In this document: positions 50,001-60,138 of the stretch, piece by piece | Layout of the letters: each line of letters opens with the position of its first letter | Position numbering within the stretch: position 1 is the stretch's first letter | Assembly: GCA_000149265.1 (NCBI GenBank) | Contig: CH001992.1 | Span: 996,561-1,060,560, forward strand | DNA from: Ciona savignyi | Taxonomy: Eukaryota > Chordata > Ascidiacea > Phlebobranchia > Cionidae | DNA length: 64,000 nucleotides | Reading direction: 5' to 3' | Translations under genes and position numbers: made by a program | Notes under the pieces: model-generated | The model's input: the letters and a program-made list of their open reading frames with translations, nothing else | The model's database searches: none | Told to the model about the DNA's origin: nothing

Positions 50001-50475
50001 TCCGTACATTTCATTTATCCATACTGATCGGTAGGAATAGTCCATAGGATTGTAACGCGCCACTGCCACACAACAATAGAGAGATAACGACAGCTTACAG
50101 AAGTCGTATCTTGGCACGAAGAGAATAACTTTATGTCGCTTCTGGGGCTACTTTTAAATAATTGCAGTCTAAAACCGACATAGAAAACAAACTTGGCGTA
50201 ATCTAGCATGGCATCGAAACCTTGCACAAAGCATAGGCGCAAAACATTCAGTTACACTTTATTATATTATTAAGTGTGATATCTGACAATTTATATTGTA
50301 CTAACTAAATATATTGACAGGGTGATTGTACGAAAATCATGAATGAAGTTTTAACTTACAGAGGGTTAGAAGAGTTCCAATAAACCGGCTTCCTTGTTTT
50401 CCCTTCAACGGTGACACTTTCGGGTCCCCAGATAACTATGCTTAACACGGCAACAAATATTGTGAGATGATCCAT
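19654..50475 (-). CDS. Ephrin-B-like transmembrane ephrin, five exons
   Basis: Spliced from exons 50475-50360, 41598-41309, 33806-33699, 21203-21021 and 20036-19654; every junction is GT-AG and phases agree (2,1,1,1), giving 1080 nt and 359 aa. Residues 1-25 are a signal peptide. About 28-165 form the receptor-binding domain: VYWNSSNPLF at its start, cysteines C60, C87, C101 and C153 (the four conserved ones), and the Eph-contacting loop SPSPFGIEY at 118-126. N-glycosylation sites lie at N34 and N88. Residues 173-250 are a proline-rich linker; 256-277 a membrane helix followed by RRRR. The cytoplasmic tail carries PPSY (342-345) and ends VVAV. Ephrins are membrane ligands for Eph receptor kinases in contact-dependent signalling. 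Presence of a membrane helix and tail makes it B-type, not GPI-anchored. The tail lacks the vertebrate YYKV end. Very confident of family; the start and the end of exon 3 are the least certain parts. Confidence 0.92.
20037..21020. other. Ephrin intron 4 (984 bp)
   Basis: GT-AG intron between exons 4 and 5. The frames inside (for example 20310-20564) lack any recognisable domain. No repeat identified. Confidence 0.75.
21021..21203 (-). CDS. Ephrin exon 4: extracellular linker
   Basis: Acceptor CATTCATTTTCAG and donor CCAG/GTGAAA bound 183 nt coding for a 60-residue Pro/Asn/Gln-rich linker (residues 173-232) between the ligand domain and the membrane. Linkers of ephrins are poorly conserved, so this exon rests on phase and splice sites more than on homology. 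Its acceptor is only 280 bp from the BEL insertion. Confidence 0.82.
21479..21483. repeat. Left 5-bp target-site duplication (ATTAT) of the BEL element
   Basis: ATTAT directly precedes the 5' LTR and recurs at 26542-26546 directly after the 3' LTR. Five base pairs is a usual duplication length for LTR elements. An exact match argues for a young, unrearranged insertion. Confidence 0.9.
21484..21981 (+). repeat. 5' LTR of the BEL element (498 bp)
   Basis: TGTAAGATAT ... AGTAACA. It contains a plausible 76-nt intron, 21705-21780: donor TTTG/GTGAGT and acceptor TTTTTAATTTACAG/AAAAC. A hairpin GTTACT(T)CC/GGAAGTAAC lies at the 3' end, 21958-21980. A canonical AATAAA was not seen. Confidence 0.93.
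22036..26166 (+). CDS. BEL/Pao Gag-Pol polyprotein lacking RNase H and integrase
   Basis: 1376 residues. Roughly 50-135: charged coiled coil. 260-420: DUF1759-type Gag core (FNGDPMDYWSF...). 491-555: Cys/His zinc-binding cluster (CPVC...C, GLCFKCLKAGH...C, HHTLLH). About 612-720: retroviral-type aspartic protease, active site LLDSGAN near 617. About 900-1110: reverse transcriptase, with SDIEAMFHQ near 982 and the catalytic YVDD near 1065. At about 1150 (25491-25503) the sequence jumps from the start of the Pao RNase H region straight into PLTPNHLL, the start of the DUF5641 domain that normally follows the integrase. RNase H, the integrase zinc finger and the integrase core are absent, yet the frame is kept. 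After DUF5641 (to about 1275) comes a hydrophobic stretch; the stop lies inside the 3' LTR. ATG at 22036 follows GACC and is the first good start after the LTR. Confidence 0.93.
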   Translation: MDNQPEHRVEQWLDNIEEAKQPGIEEAKQIPAPPNSTTPLDEKHESVSVVSTTSSMRSFKLKDSKVKLELARLARQQDLERKEESKLLAEAAERERKLQEELADRESRRKLELAEAEARAWEEASIPEARHNEVQTRQYAGSTTPLLEQTTSTEQSRNEITPTTAQLPQRSTLYAPPVVRPKDSALSHLPLTERLSPPFPSDIRVNDEREHVTTQHQNRPSRYADRSPMRNQQRRTQLSPTRIRRDSPLRHVNHQEVGERFLPKPIVQKFNGDPMDYWSFVNRYQLHIADIVDSYDLKLVYLLQHCTEPVCEKIKHNSVDNYENDGYETAMQELFERYGQPHIIARRCESLLQEFPRVPADDPEALEKLAVLLRNCCASLEKTRVKSTVDSVGFISTLVNKLPLELRKKWISKSLSIQDKTGAVAVFKDFANFVREQSREANSVYGKCLLLKSTNPVVTTARKPKVSAYNVNVTAEFPTAAAPTPKPSGLQCPVCKKPHLIGACRDFKDKSYEQRKRVTRECGLCFKCLKAGHSVRECPHKIKCSVEGCTGNFHHTLLHDPRWIIRPADRIESNTTVKACMHSLSAKKNTVVPTSAYLDIVPVRVRSGGKETRVYALLDSGANRTFCDRRLADQLQATPTGRAANFDLCTMTTSEPINVKTTSVSLTVLPLAGGEELNLPDVALIKEIPATPSKIPERNKLNRYKYLRGVDLPQIPDGEVMLLIGNDNAMAHRCLESRFAPNPRETPDAIRTPLGWLLKGPSLDSLPNEEGAAGFLLQATAGSGSDEAIKDLLINDVGDVFPSSDTAATDDVETLMCWLRSHKEASEFGMKYSKEDVMAYDIMTRRIERVEGHYQLPLPWKDDSTVLPDSLPMARSRLSSLKKRLARDVDFSVKYTKYMTMMLDNGYAEVVPEDEVNTTNKLWYLPHHPVINPKKPSKVRIVYDCAAKCEGQSINDKLMKGPDLVNPLVGVLMRFRRERVAIVSDIEAMFHQVLVAQKDRDALRFLWWPGGDLTKSPVPHRMKVHLFGARSSPCCATFCLRETAREFGKFFHPQVAEVVKNNFYVDDCLVTAVDDQAGIQLVKDLRNLLSMGGFKLTKWLSTSVAVMESVPADDRAKVIQDIPLGGEVHERVLGINWCVQDDEFRFDITIPTKPLTPNHLLKINPTITPPPTVTRSTDCYARRRYRVVQYLADEFWKRWIQEYPRSIISRQKWHEQKDNVAEGDVVLLVDNSAPRGQWPLGRVNSLFHDKHKIVRSVEVKTAAGLMKRPIAKLLRDRERAREERPMTWHGVTPYCIYCVYFFCFLFFVKNVPRIFSSCKKIETALMTHFSIFGGGGCKISRPINVLLMSMINHKLHHNQITSQWEFVLPYLYPTAC
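26031..26043 (+). promoter_or_regulatory. Polypurine tract
   Basis: GGCGGGGGAGGA directly abuts the TG of the 3' LTR, the position of the plus-strand primer in LTR elements. Confidence 0.8.
26044..26541 (+). repeat. 3' LTR of the BEL element (498 bp)
   Basis: Same length and, by eye, the same sequence as 21484-21981. It carries the last 41 codons and the stop of the element's open frame. The ATTAT duplication follows at 26542-26546. Confidence 0.93.
28023..28129. other. Assembly gap (107 N)
   Basis: Run of N inside ephrin intron 3. The odd size suggests an estimated rather than default gap. Frames reading through it are not real. Confidence 0.98.
29364..29382. promoter_or_regulatory. Pair of CRE/ATF palindromes in ephrin intron 3
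   Basis: Two perfect TGACGTCA octamers at 29364-29371 and 29375-29382, with starts 11 bp apart (about one helical turn, same DNA face). This spacing is what cooperative bZIP binding would favour. Enhancer activity is inferred, not shown. Confidence 0.5.
33699..33806 (-). CDS. Ephrin exon 3: end of the receptor-binding domain
   Basis: The acceptor GCTTTTTTTGCAG is strong. The 108-nt exon encodes STSDGSKSG...GGVCTR...LRVHPEDTPI, matching the STS(N/D)GS and GGVC signature of ephrins. The donor ATCA/GTGAGT is chosen because it gives phase 1, which exon 4 requires; the alternative GAG/GTATGG downstream is phase 0 and would break the frame. Confidence 0.9.
33807..41308. other. Ephrin intron 2 (7.5 kb)
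   Basis: GT-AG intron. No repeat copy or exon recognised. An 11-bp perfect inverted repeat AGTGATTCACA/TGTGAATCACT lies at 39827-39837 and 39857-39867. Long introns in an otherwise compact genome are often where developmental enhancers lie, but no specific site is claimed. Confidence 0.75.
41309..41598 (-). CDS. Ephrin exon 2: core of the receptor-binding domain
   Basis: Acceptor TTTTTATTTAG/ATTC and donor ATAT/GTAAGTT bound a 290-nt exon that encodes residues 39-135. It includes DIICPR, YKRCN, LITCDV and the SPSPFGIEY receptor-contact loop. Joins exon 1 in phase 2 (Leu39) and exon 3 in phase 1 (Ser136). Confidence 0.95.
41599..50359. other. Ephrin intron 1 (8.8 kb)
   Basis: GT-AG intron. 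It contains two of the longer orphan frames (43849-44298, 149 codons; 49405-49812, 135 codons, both minus), which show no family resemblance and no splice-site borders; they are treated as chance. No repeat identified. Confidence 0.75.
50360..50475 (-). CDS. Ephrin exon 1: signal peptide and start of the ligand domain
   Basis: The donor CT/GTAAGT ends the exon after NSSNP in phase 2. The ATG at 50475 has the best context (AAAATGG) and gives a compact signal peptide (MDHLTIFVAVLSIVIWG). In-frame ATGs at 50490 and 50553 would add 5 or 26 residues and are possible. Confidence 0.85.
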
Positions 50476-50689
50476 TTTCACACTGAACATTCTACCCCAA
50501 AAATGCGGTGATTGTCCAGTCCAATAAAGTCTGCTTGTCCTCGAGCTAATCAATAGCTTGTTTGTAATAATCCGAATAAGATTGAGAAATTTGCTAAGTG
50601 TTATAGGCGGCTTTTCTAAAAGTAGAAAACTTATTGATTAGCTGGACTGCTACAAATGGTTGCACGCTAAATAGAGAACACATGGAATG

Positions 50690-50775
50690 CGCGGGACCAA
50701 TCTGCTAATAGCCCGGCGTGGAGCTCGTCTCGCCGGGGAAAGCAGCTTGCTCGCCCGGTAAGCGTTATACCGAAG
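50690..50775 (-). promoter_or_regulatory. GC-rich patch 5' of ephrin exon 1 (promoter candidate)
   Basis: About 220-300 bp upstream of the modelled start, a short GC-rich stretch interrupts AT-rich DNA. It contains CCAAT (plus strand, 50700 region) and a 7-bp inverted repeat CCCGGCG (50712-50718) / CGCCGGG (50731-50737). No TATA box at a fitting place was identified. Confidence 0.35.
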
Positions 50776-50801
50776 CAAGGGTACTTTCTTCGCAATTACA
50801 T

Positions 50802-50843
50802 GATCAATGTTGGGATGCTTTCCGATCAATGTTAGGATGCTAA
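50802..50843. repeat. Short direct duplication
   Basis: GATCAATGTTGGGATGCTT is followed at once by GATCAATGTTAGGATGCTA: two copies of about 22 bp with two differences. Confidence 0.75.
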
Positions 50844-53800
50844 AAGAGCATCTTCATTGAACGATTTGCTTTCGAATGAACCAACGCATTAAGGGATTAA
50901 AACGAAGGAAATGTCTACAAGGTGATAGTACTATATATCGACCGCATAAGCACACTTGAACGGTGTGGTAAGTCGAAATGTAAGCAATATTAATCGACAG
51001 AAAATACAGTCAATTCAAACACTTCCTAATTTATCTGAAGTTTAAATATGAAATCTATACTATCTACGTTCACTCTTAGACGTAATATCCGGATATCAGA
51101 CCTTTCTGTCATATGGACTAATAATAATCGACATAGCTTAAAATACCTATATTTCTTATATCTTATTTAAAATATACACGTTAGCCACAAGCATGTCCAA
51201 CTGTGCCGCTGCAATTCGACAAACGTCTTCTGTCCAGCCTTGTTATCAGCCATAAAAAATCGCTACCATTCCCCTTTTTTACTTCTTTCTAGAAGAGAGC
51301 AAACGAACGCCTGAAGCAAAGAGAAAATTATCTTGCGACTGTGAACGAACAATGGAGCCGCGAGTCCTGCCAAGAATAAAGCTACCCGCTTACGCCCTCT
51401 GTGTCAGCTCTCTCACACAGTCTTTTGTTTTACAAAACGAAATATGAAATAAAGAATATCGTAATTGACTCATTGTAACCAATATAACTGACCTACGTTT
51501 GATATTGAGATCAAATGACGGGTATTGTTGATAACTAAGAAATGAATTTTAAAGCAAATTATAATATTTAAAAGTTTGAAATAATGTCAAATAATTAGTT
51601 TAGTTTATTGGATTTTGGACTATCACATTTCTATACAACATAAAAGTGTGCTTGTTGTAAAAGGCAAATGGGTATTTGGATTAATGAGGGAAAAGTGGTT
51701 CTGGCAATAACTTGAATTCAAGAATTTGACTTTGCTCAAGTATCATTTCGGATAACAGTCGTGTGTGCTTAATCAGGAAATGTTAGACGGAATAAATATT
51801 TTCTCGTCTTATCAGTTGTTTTTTATGTATTTAATAACGTATCTCTATTGGCACACACTTACAGCTCCCCAGCACACGACTGGTTGGCAACGTAACATTT
51901 ATCAACCAAGTATAGTCAGTCACCGTTCTTCTTTTCCAAAACTACCAATACGACTTTAACAATTAACAAGCAACAATATCGTGACTAACAAAACACTTAA
52001 TCTATACGTTTGTTATTTATATAATCGTTCTCTTTACCATACAACCTCTCTGTTGCTTTTAAGCAACATAACTATATGGTAAATATTTTAAAACGCGCCG
52101 AGTCTATAACCAGGCGTATTAGTTTGTAGAAAATAGATCGCGGATACGAATTGATCGAAAATTTTATTGATTTGGCTGCAGTTATTCTGAATATCGTTCT
52201 CAATAAGTTTTACGAGAAGTGCCCGATTTGTTAGTTTAACCTATAGAACGGTAGTTAGACCGAGTAACTGCGTAACTAGGTTTCTAGTAGCTATAATTCT
52301 TTAGTAAGTAAATATGTCGCTGATAGAATTGGAGCAAGAGCTCTTTTCCTTGGGTATTTGTATTATGTTGTATGCTTGCCTAAAATGTTGTGTGTTTAGT
52401 TCTATGAATTTATATTTGTTTCATTGAGTAATGTATTTTAACTATATTGTTACATATTTTGTCGAATATCATAGGAGAATAAAATTGTAAGAACCAACTC
52501 GTGTTTTGCTTTGCGGGTATATACTCTAGTTACACATTTGTACTTCAGATATATCTATAAAACGATACAGGCATTATTACAGTGCAATAGGGTTAATTTA
52601 AAATGTTTTTTTTTCGACATAAGTTGGGCTGGGTCGACAAAATAAGGCAGGGTTGTGATCCAACTTTTTTCCCGCTTTTAACCCGAATACATCGAACCTT
52701 TTTATCTTTCGCATCGAATCCTCATTTACATGATGTACCTGTTAGTCACGTATTTGTGCGCAAACAGAAACCGCACACAAATTAATTATCTCCGCCCCAT
52801 GTATAACTGGCTACTGTTAAGATTCATAGGAACCCCGCCACCCTTTGCATATTAATTATTTATATGAGACTGGAGCGGGTTATGTACACACTACGTATCC
52901 GTGGCGGTTAAAACAACGGAGATAACAACTGGAATATTTACTCTCGATCAGACGGCTGTCTCGCGCTGCTATCGTTTAACAAAGCAAATCTACAGTTGTG
53001 TTCAAAAAACGTTAAACCCTCCGGTTGATTTCTAGGCCATCCGACGAAAAAAATCAGTTGAATTACGCAGTTTTGCGCATTTTTGATTTTTTATTACATT
53101 ATTTGGATGATAAAAGTCGATGTAATATTAAGCAATAGAATTTATGAGTCCGCTTAAACCGCAAAAAATAAAATTCTCGAAAACGCGAATTCACTGAAAT
53201 ATTATTAGGGAGAAAATTTGCTTCTCGGTTAAACTTAAGACTTGGGCCTAAATAAGTTTAACAATAATGCCGAGGTGAGTGCAACCTTTTAATCTCCTCT
53301 TCAACTATAAATTTGCAGCGCGAAATCCGTAAAAATATTCCCGATGAAAAAAGATTGTAATCTGGACAATGCTGCCACAGTCATACACCATGGATTGAGA
53401 ATTTAATAAGATGAACATTTTGCTGCAAAACCTAAACCCAATGTAACAATAAACATAAAATGCAGAACAATAGATTTATTTTACGATGATAAGCGCTTAT
53501 AATGTAACTTGGGATTTAAAAGTCACACGAGAAGCGAACAGCAGCTGCAAAAACATGCAGAGCCATTTCGAAATGTTACATTAAAGCAAAAAGACTACAT
53601 TATTACGGCGATAAACTTTCCTGAACTCAAAATTGGATTTTGTAAGAATATAATTATTTTGGGTCAGTTAAGAGATAAAATTATTTCGTATATAATTTAT
53701 AGCGTTGTGTTTTGTTAGGAAGCATATATTCACGGACACAGCAGTGTAGTCTAAAAGGTAGAACGACAGTTTGTAAATGCATGTGTGTTTACGGCAATGA

Positions 53801-56727
53801 TTTAACCTAAACATCTATCTGGTGCTAACTGGCTATATTAACCGACTAACCTAATCTGGGTTAACCAGAAGAGAGTTCATGCTAAAGGTTATCGTTTTAT
53901 TGTCACACAATGACAACAAAATAAGCCAATGTCTTTAATACTTTGGTATTACCAGGTAAAACTAGTTGCGATGGCAATATTACATGGCATAAGGTTAAAT
54001 GTACAAACCGACAACCAAAAAAGATATGTTGATCTTTATATTCTATTGAAATAGTTTTAAGCCTTCCGCCGAAGAACCATAATAAATAAAGCAAAGTTTG
54101 GGATTTTATATGAGCAGCTAAACTCATGCTAATGACCTTAGCCATCCATCAATGTTTGATCTGTATTTAAACCGGGCTGAGTTTAACATTTGGCAGGAAA
54201 AGATGAGAGAAATGTTACTTAGTTGGCAACTTGCAACGGTTTCGGCAAACCCAGCTTACATGATACGTATAAGTCTAATGATAAACACAAGTGCATGGAT
54301 TACTGTGTTTATATTTGTTACACAAACCAAGAAAATATATAACGTTTACCACAAACCAAACCCAGGTATTTATTATAAATAGGTATAAAGTTCCAGTTTA
54401 TATTTTGCATTCTAGTTCATATTTTGCATGAATACATATGTATAAGGAAGCAGATGCTTTGTTTATATACTTTATTGACATACAAGTGGTCTCTTCCAAG
54501 CGAATGTAAAAGCTAGCTAATTGAAGTTCAATGACTAACATAGCATCAACATAATTATTACCAGCCTTTTCAGCATGAATAAATCTCAAATGTTGTTATG
54601 CATAAGATAACTGTGTATTAGTGTGTTGTTACATATTGCAAGAGCTATATACGACATGCGCTGATGATAACCGTTTGTAATCCATCGTAAACTTGTAAAT
54701 CATTGCGGTGTGGCATTATTTCTGCCGACGAATGTGAATTGGGAATAGTTCGTATCAAATTGCTCTCGTGTGAGGCATTAATCACCACGTAGCATATAAA
54801 GTGTAAGTTTTCCATGACTGTCTTGCACCAGCGGCTTACATTTTATTGCTTTGGTTTAGAACGTAAGTTGCAGTGCTTTGCATTGTCTTTGAATCAAACG
54901 CGGACTATTTTTAAATGGGTGCCAATTTTGAAGAGGAATTAAAAGTAGACACACCGCCTTGATGTGTCCGCGACAACTGGTATACACTCCGTTTTATGGC
55001 GTTAATCAACCTGTACAGTTCTGATTATTCGCCGTAAAGTATTTTTGGAGTAATTCCCATTCACCGCTATTTACCGTTTACTAATAAATCAGTCTGATGC
55101 AAGTTGTTTGTATGGCTACTTTTAACGTTGCGATAACTTTCGTCACATTTTTCTAAGACGTGACTCGACCAGAGCCACATAAACGTCAAATTTACCTCAT
55201 TTGGATGGACTCGAATCATTTATATTAGTGAGCTTTATAGTTCCGCTTTAAAAGGTCGATTTTTTTTATATATATTTGCTATATAGAGATTTACGTTACG
55301 TTATACGTGGGGATTTTAATTTCAATTGACTTGTTACGAGAAATGTGACTTTTTTGACCGGCGCAGAAGAAAATTAGACTTTCTGCATGTCAAACCGTAA
55401 TGTCGAACCAACACTTTGGTCACTGTTTCACCAGTATAACTATGTGCATTTTAACGTTTTTACTTTCGCATGAGCTTATAACTGCAGCAGGTATGTTTCT
55501 TATCATTATTGGATACACATTTGGCTGTGTGGGAGAAAACGAAGATTACCGGGAAGTTGAGTACATATTTGAACTCTCTTTCTTGTATGTTTTGGCACAA
55601 CATGCAAGCACGTAGGTCGTGGTTATTCGGGTGAGGCTACATGACGCATTGACATGTTTAGTGTCTTTAAAATCGAAGGCTTCTATCAATCTAAATTTCA
55701 AATCGGATCCTCGAAACAGCTCTACATTGTTCCATTTGTGCTAATCGGGAAACACAGCAGGTACCAGTTTGTACAGGGCGTCTCTCCGTAGTTTTAATCT
55801 CATCAAAGCGGTAATTCACTGGAAAGCACATGATAATTCACTTAGATGCAGCAGGCCTTCCTTTCAGGTGTCCAACTGGGTTATGTGATTAGAATGAAAT
55901 GTTGGTAAACATTAATTGATTTACAAGTCATTGTGCTGTTAAATCCTCAAATTGTTATTGTTAAATCCCCAAAACTTTAAAAATGGCCTTGTTTGTTTTA
56001 TTTTTGAGAAATGCCAAAAAATAGAGTTGTGTGGGGATTATCCTAAACACTATATTTCAGGCGTAAAAATCAAGTTCGTATAATCTTATATTTGGTGTAC
56101 AAACAATTACTATTCAAACCGAATCACGTCGACCTTTCGTAAATTATAGAATTATTATCCTTAATACCTTTCGCAACAAAAAGCTATTGTATCAAGTTAA
56201 GATTTGGGTTTACAGAAAAGGCCTCAGGGCGTTTAGGTGAAAATATAAAATCCGATTACATATACGAGTAAGAAAAATTATTTTACAGCTGGCAAATTAT
56301 TGTGATGAATCTGTTCGATAGTGTGGTCTCAGGGATAAGGACAGAGGTTATTACCAGACAGGTGTGTAATTCCGGCTTCAACCTGGAAGGTTGGGTCCTT
56401 GTTAAGCCAATTTACTTTCGTTGTATCGATCCAGTTGATTTAAATGGGACGACTCTAATCTAAAGTTATGAGGCACATGTTGTCTGTAATAAACCCAATT
56501 AGTAAATAACTGCATTTTGGCTTAGCCTTACTTCGTTCATACGGCATTGATTTTTCTCAATTTAGAGATGTCTGTAATAATTGACATTGAAATTTGCAAA
56601 TTTGCCTGGAGATGTCAATAATCTAGTGGGATCTAGAGATCTGAGTGCCGCTAGAGGCACAAAGTATAATCTATGGGTAAAACTTTATCTTTGGTTTAAT
56701 CTTTTTCGAACAAAAATGCATTTTTGG

Positions 56728-56758
56728 ATGATTCTAAAAGTTCTTCTTTTAGAATCAT
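56728..56758. repeat. Hairpin with 13-bp perfect arms
   Basis: ATGATTCTAAAAG at 56728-56740 and its exact reverse complement at 56746-56758, separated by TTCTT. Too short for a typical miRNA precursor; no function assigned. Confidence 0.6.
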
Positions 56759-57059
56759 TATATCCTGATACATAGCCTAACTTTCTCAACAAGTAACCTC
56801 AAGTGTAAAAAAGGTGGTTGATAGACCGAAAGACGACAAGAGTTTTATGGATGGATCGTATTGTTTTTTATCTGACAAACTGTTGCCACCAAGTGTTGAT
56901 AAAGAACCTTTTTTGTTTTTGTGTTAGTTTGGCGGGTGGTTCAATATTGAGCCCACACATGATTAACCTAAAAATTTAGACCAACGGTTTCAATTCCGCG
57001 GGGTATATCACATCTGGGTTCAATTCTGTACGACTTCAGTTCCGTGTGCTTTTAATCGT

Positions 57060-57295
57060 ACGACCGATTAGATTAGTAGCTTAGTGCGTCATCTTGCAGC
57101 CGAAATGTTGCACATTCGAAACGGTCGCTCGCTAGCCGCTTGTGTCCATAGGCTAAACACTTATACCGGACATTGCCTGAACCCAGTGAGTGATCCAACA
57201 AACTTAAAGAACGTGTCAATCATATACAACACATTGCAATATAGGTAACCCGACGGTTGGCAAGAGATAATCTAAAAATTACCCGTGTGTTAAAT
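57060..57295 (+). repeat. Diverged SINE copy
   Basis: Landmarks in order: CGAAACGGTCGCTCGCTAG, GTGTCC, CCGGACATTGCCTGAACCCAG, GATCCAACAAACTTAAAGAACG, CATATACAACACATTGCAAT, GGTAACCCGACGG, and ATTACCCGTGTG. It shares GATCCAACAAACT with the fragment near 16.6 kb and not with the 14503 copy. Confidence 0.75.
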
Positions 57296-58890
57296 TAAAT
57301 TTGATCTTAAAATAAAAAGTTTATAATTTTCATAGATTTTTTAAAAATGAAATCCTTATCAAAAGAAATGACCCCCGCGACTGGCATATCTTGGCCAATT
57401 AGACTTTTAGCGTTCTACTATTATATTTTGTAAGTGGCAATAAAAAAATAGCTTTTTTTAATAGTTGGATTTGTTGTTGTTGAGCAATATACTTTTTTTT
57501 ATAATCATATTTAGATTTTACTTGGAGAAATAAAACTAAATACCCCATATATAAGATATACTAAGTTCTTATTTTATGCCTCTGCAAGTTCTTGCATTAT
57601 TTGGTAGGGTGTATGGTATATTCCTCGAGATATAGGTAAAAGGTTATATCCCACAATTTTCGAAAAAACATGATTCTTTTTTGTACTGTCAGGTCTGTCA
57701 AAAATCTCCATAAGGTGGTTTACCCTAAACTTTACCCTGTAAAACTGCATTCACATTGACAAACACCTTTAAGAATTTTTACTAGATCAAATATTTTGTT
57801 TCTGTTCATATGTGGGGTAAAGGCAAACGAACCATGGATATCATTAGGGTTATATTTTGGGGGTTACACTTAAACGGCTGGCGATCCGTGCATAAAGTTT
57901 ATATCTCTTTTAAATCCCACTAAATAGACACACCCGCAGATTTCATTATGGTTTGTGTTCTTTCTTAGAACGTTAATTTGTATAAGGTGACGACTGTAGC
58001 ATGTAAAGTTTTATATTTATTGCTACAACTTGATTGGTAAATGCTATTTTGTCAAAGCATAGCCATGCTAATATTCATTTTTATTTTATATTTTTGGCAG
58101 TGAATCTGCTGTATTAACCGTTGGCGGGAAAACTTAACGTTGCTATTCTTTTGATACAACGCACTTGGTGAATTTCATTGAACTCGAGGTAAACTAGAGA
58201 GTGTCAACCACGTGTTATCCGCCACTAAAATACCTGCTGTGTGTATACGGTATATTTTTCTTAATGCCAAAACAATCGGGTTTTTTTATATCTTAAATAA
58301 ATTTTACAAAAACGTCAGTTGTGCTAATAGTCTTGGGTCTCAGGGGACTTTTCCTTAAGCAATTTTCCCAGAATTTTCGACTGTAGTTCCAAATCATATT
58401 AGCTAACACCACCAGAAGTTATGCCCATCTTGATTGGGCATTTTCTTTCGTATTATATAAAGCGGAAATGTGTCTGATTGCTAGTTTCCGGAATTTTATA
58501 AATGGGGGATTCCCAGAAAAAAGGTTAAAGATAGGTGTGGGACCCACACATATTTTTTTTTTGTATTTATTTATTTTAGTTTTGTGTTTCTACCTCATTT
58601 ACACGCGTAAAAATATTGTATGTATGATTGGGTATGCATATTTTGTTTTGGGGAATTTCCCGAGGTTAACAGGGTAATTAAAATTTTAGTTATGTTTTTT
58701 TCATTTATGTTGTACATCTTTTAATTTCTTAGAAATATAAATTAAATATTCCTTTCTAATCAACGCCAAAATGCTTACACGAATTAGATTAAAGTTTACA
58801 CAATAAAGTGAAAAAATTAGGCTTCATCGGAATGAAAGGTAACGATAATCACATTCAAAAAATCCTTTAGGAAAGTCCTGACATTTAAAT

Positions 58891-60065
58891 AGACTGCCAT
58901 GGCACGTCGCCCCGACATCTGCCAAAACGAATAATAAAATCGCAATAAACATTTGTCATTTGTTAGACAGCATGGTCTAGATATGCAGAAATCAAAATTT
59001 GGGTGATATATCCACGGGAATTCTCCTTGGACGTTAAAACCAAAACGGTATTTTTTCTAAAAATTTAGCTTTTTTTGGTCATAGCGCTTGAACGGCTGCT
59101 CAAATTGTAATTATATTTGGTTAAATGTAAATGCATTAGCCAGTGATTCAACACTTGAAACAAATAAAAAATTACCTACTGCCATGGCATGTCGTCCCGA
59201 CATCTACCAAAAAGAGTAATGAAATAGCAATGAAAATTTGTCATTTGTTAGACAAAATGGTCTAGATATGCAGAAATCAAAATTTGGGTGATATATCCAG
59301 GGAAACTCCCCTGGGACGTTAAAAAACAAAACCTGTATTTTTTTTAATTTAACTTTTTTGGGCATAGCATTTGAACGGCTGCTCCAATTTTATTCAGATT
59401 TGATGGAATGTTGGACCGTTAGCCACTTCTTTGCCAATTAAAAGAAAGAAAACATTTACTTAGAGTAATTCCCTTAAACACGAAGATATGGCCATGATTC
59501 ATGATTGTAACAGGCATGGCATTTTGAGGCGACATCTACCATAGAGGGGTTAATGGAAACGCAATAAAACTTTGTCATTCGTTAGACAACATGTTTTAGA
59601 TATGCAGAAACTAATATTTTAGAAAATAAATTCTAGGGGATTCCCCTGAGACTCTAAAAAATAAAACGGTATTTTTGTCTAAAAAATTAGCTTCTTTTAA
59701 ACATAGAGTTAGAACAGCTGCTCCAATTTTGATCAGATTTGGTGAATGGTGGTGCGGTAGCCGCCGCTGTACCAATGGAAAAAAATAAATAAAATACCTA
59801 GTGAAATACCCTAAAAATGTTTTGTTCCTAAATCATGATTATGGCAGACAACCTATCGTCTCGACATCCACAACAAAGTTTGTCAAATCGAATTGCAACT
59901 TAAAGAATTGTTAGATAACATGACCCAGATATGTAAAAACAGAAATTTATGTAACAAACCCAGGGGATTTCCCCGAAGCAGTGAAAAAATAAATCATTCT
60001 GTTAGGGAATTTAGCTTCATTTCACTACAGCGCTTGACAAAGGCTTTAGCTTAAAACATTTGTGT
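58891..60065 (+). repeat. Four degenerate tandem units of about 285-335 bp
   Basis: Unit starts lie near 58894, 59179, 59511 and 59841 (GCCATGGCA/GGCATGGCA...CGACATCTACC). Within each the same blocks recur: TTTGTCATTTGTTAGACA, ATGGTCTAGATATGCAGAAATC (shown in part), GTGATATATCC, and GAACGGCTGCTC. Units 1 and 2 are closest; unit 4 is most decayed and lacks its end. No coding frame is kept. It may be a small satellite array or repeated insertions of one element. Confidence 0.75.
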
Positions 60066-60138
60066 TGAAATGTTCGTTAATCAAAACGCTTATTTTTTTA
60101 ACTACACATGGAAAAGAAGTTTGGTTTGATAACTATCT

